This document shows, in pieces, positions 62,722-64,000 of a DNA stretch of 64,000 bases. Source of the stretch: Fodinibius sediminis (GTDB taxonomy: Bacteria; Bacteroidota; Rhodothermia; Balneolales; Balneolaceae); the NCBI RefSeq assembly GCF_900182555.1, contig NZ_FXTH01000008.1:153564-217563 (forward strand), written 5' to 3'. Position numbers and translations under genes: made by a program. Under the pieces are notes generated by a model that had not been told where the DNA came from, ran no database searches, and saw only the letters and a list, made by a program, of their open reading frames with translations. Within the stretch, counting starts at the first letter, position 1, and each line of letters begins with the position of its first letter.

Positions 62722-63963
62722 ATGTATAAACCAATTCAACTTTCATTTGTATTGCGAGCCAGTGACAAGCGCAAAGACGGCACAGCACCCATCTACATGC
62801 GCATACGTGTTAACGGTAAAGTGACGGAAATGTCGGCATCGCGCAAAATTGACCCAGAGCGGTGGGATCCCAAGGCTAGAAGGGTCAAGGGTCACTCGCC
62901 AGATGCCCGCTCTATCAACGCTTATTTGGATACCTTAAAGGCGGAAGCCAACGATGCTCACCACCAACTTATGCAGGGTGGAGAGGATGTTACTGCTCAT
63001 AATGTAAAGGCAAGGATGCAAGGAAAAGAAGTGCATATGAAGCCTCTACTTGAGCTGTTTACCGAGCACAACAATAAGATGGAACAGCTCATCGGAAAAG
63101 ACTACTCAGAGAATACCTATAAAAAGTACAAAACCTCGTATGGGCACCTGGAAAGATTTATGGATGACCCGGAACTTCCGGTAACCAAAGTAGACCTGGA
63201 TTTCCTGGAGGACTTTGAGTATTACCTCAAGACTAAGAAGAATCCCTGCTCTCATAATACCACGATGAAATACATGTCGCATCTGAAGAAGATCATCAAT
63301 CTTGCTCTGAGAAAAGACTTCATCAAGAAGGATCCTTTTTTGAATTACGACATAAGCTACAAAAAGAAAACGCCGGTATATTTAAGCCAAGATGAACTGG
63401 GTCGCATTGAAAACAAACAGATCGATATTGACCGACTCAGCAAGGTCAGAGACGTTTTTGTGTTCTCCTGCTATACAGGGCTGAGCTTCACCGATGCCGA
63501 GCAGTTGAAGCAAACTGATGTTCGTTGGAATAAACAGGGAGAAGCGTTCTTGGAGATGAACCGAACAAGGAACAATGAGTTGTCCGAAATACTATTACTA
63601 CCCAAAGCGGTAGAGATCATTAAGCGTTATCAGTCAGTTCCGGAGACCCAGGATGGAAGCCTGCTGCCTATGATTTCGAATCAAAAGACCAATGCCTACC
63701 TAAAGGAATTAGCAGCACTCTGTGGGATTAACAAAACTCTTACCCACTATGTGGCACGCAGTACCTTTGCTATAACAGTACTGTTAAACAATGGAGTCCC
63801 CGTGGAGACGGTCCAGATGATCATGGGACACTCCAGGCTATCAAGAACTATGCACTATGCCCGCATAGCACAGGAGATAAAAATGACAAATGAAACCAAC
63901 TTATATGAAGTAGTCACGATGAAATCTGACAGTTTAGTTAGATTAGAGTATCCAACAACCTAA
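62722..63963 (+). CDS. Second tyrosine integrase, paralog with altered catalytic residues
   Basis: A 413-residue paralog of the preceding integrase, alike throughout (KRKDGTAPIYMRI, FEYYLKTKKNPC, LLPMISNQKTNAYLKE, MHYARI), roughly half identical by eye. The catalytic region differs: the first Arg position is Ser (CYTGLSFTDA), the beta-hairpin Lys motif is lost (TRNNELSEILLL), and the His of HxxR is replaced by Tyr343 (YVARST). Arg346, His370 and Tyr379 remain. A C-terminal tail of about 25 residues is extra. It may be a partner or regulator of the first integrase rather than an active recombinase. The 237-bp gap before it holds only the hairpin. Confidence 0.88.
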   Translation: MYKPIQLSFVLRASDKRKDGTAPIYMRIRVNGKVTEMSASRKIDPERWDPKARRVKGHSPDARSINAYLDTLKAEANDAHHQLMQGGEDVTAHNVKARMQGKEVHMKPLLELFTEHNNKMEQLIGKDYSENTYKKYKTSYGHLERFMDDPELPVTKVDLDFLEDFEYYLKTKKNPCSHNTTMKYMSHLKKIINLALRKDFIKKDPFLNYDISYKKKTPVYLSQDELGRIENKQIDIDRLSKVRDVFVFSCYTGLSFTDAEQLKQTDVRWNKQGEAFLEMNRTRNNELSEILLLPKAVEIIKRYQSVPETQDGSLLPMISNQKTNAYLKELAALCGINKTLTHYVARSTFAITVLLNNGVPVETVQMIMGHSRLSRTMHYARIAQEIKMTNETNLYEVVTMKSDSLVRLEYPTT

Positions 63964-63983
63964 TCACTAAACGCAGACTCACC

Positions 63984-64000
63984 ATGACTACGCAAGACAA
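63984..64000 (+). CDS. Possible start of a further gene, cut by the right edge
   Basis: An ATG 20 bp after the second integrase stop opens codons for Met-Thr-Thr-Gln-Asp to the window end. Five codons are too few to identify anything; the position and spacing suit the next gene of the element. Confidence 0.25.

Larger units (their letters stand above)
61026..64000 (+). mobile_element. Left end of a tRNA-Ser-associated integrative element (continues beyond the window)
   Basis: Two same-strand tyrosine-integrase genes lie directly after tRNA-Ser(GCU), the classical arrangement of an element inserted in the 3' end of a tRNA gene. The 244 bp between tRNA and first integrase is packed with repeats. 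A second copy of the tRNA 3' end, which would mark the other boundary, is not found in this window, so the element must extend to the right if intact. No conjugation or cargo genes are visible before the edge. Confidence 0.7.

Overview
The window looks like a chromosomal segment from a Bacteroidota-type (FCB group) bacterium, most likely Balneolota/Rhodothermota. The evidence is a SusC/SusD pair, a Bacteroides-type ECF sigma factor, IntDOT-like tyrosine integrases, a promoter of the TTG-n20-TAnnTTTG kind ahead of the tRNA gene, weak Shine-Dalgarno sequences, and a strong Na+/H+ antiporter complement that suggests a salt-adapted organism. The phylum is inferred from gene content; no 16S rRNA gene or other phylogenetic anchor is present.

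Layout. 1-5345 (minus) is one uninterrupted reading frame for a very large secreted protein built of six repeating Ig-like plus lamin-tail units; it runs off the left edge. 5.6-17.8 kb is mixed housekeeping: aspartate-semialdehyde dehydrogenase, glycyl-tRNA synthetase, dodecin, a TSUP exporter, Cu/Zn superoxide dismutase, an alpha/beta hydrolase, a VOC protein, an SDR, an ABC-F ATPase, a CNNM/CBS membrane protein and aspartate kinase. 18.2-32.9 kb (all plus) is a carbohydrate-uptake locus: an FG-GAP/ASPIC lipoprotein, SusC, SusD, a Tat-exported Gfo/Idh/MocA oxidoreductase, a PIG-L deacetylase, an ECF sigma factor, a truncated FecR-like anti-sigma protein, a ROK protein without its zinc motif, and a FucP-like sugar transporter. 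No glycoside hydrolase is present.

33-40.2 kb holds a trypsin-like lipoprotein, then an ion/solute transport group: CPA1 antiporter with RCK domain, a small membrane protein, an APC permease fused to a PTS EIIA domain and an RCK_C domain, and NhaA. 40.4-49.1 kb holds an AsmA-like protein, HisS, a quinone oxidoreductase, and a surface-polysaccharide set (flippase, ATP-grasp enzyme, two family-2 glycosyltransferases, sulfotransferase). A DUF5916 outer-membrane protein and a YfhO membrane protein follow. 54.6-60.8 kb has gatC diverging from a tightly packed operon ptsH-ptsI-pgi/pmi-birA-tilS-hpt.

At 60.9 kb a tRNA-Ser(GCU) gene marks the left boundary of a probable integrated element. It is followed by repeat-rich DNA and two tandem paralogous integrases, the second with lost catalytic residues, and the element continues beyond the right edge.

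The most unusual items are the EIIA-fused amino-acid permease, which may be the output of the HPr/EI pair encoded 16 kb away; the truncated anti-sigma gene; the hydrolase-free sugar locus; the tandem integrase pair with a degenerate partner; and the giant lamin-tail repeat protein with strong dyads in its 5' leader.
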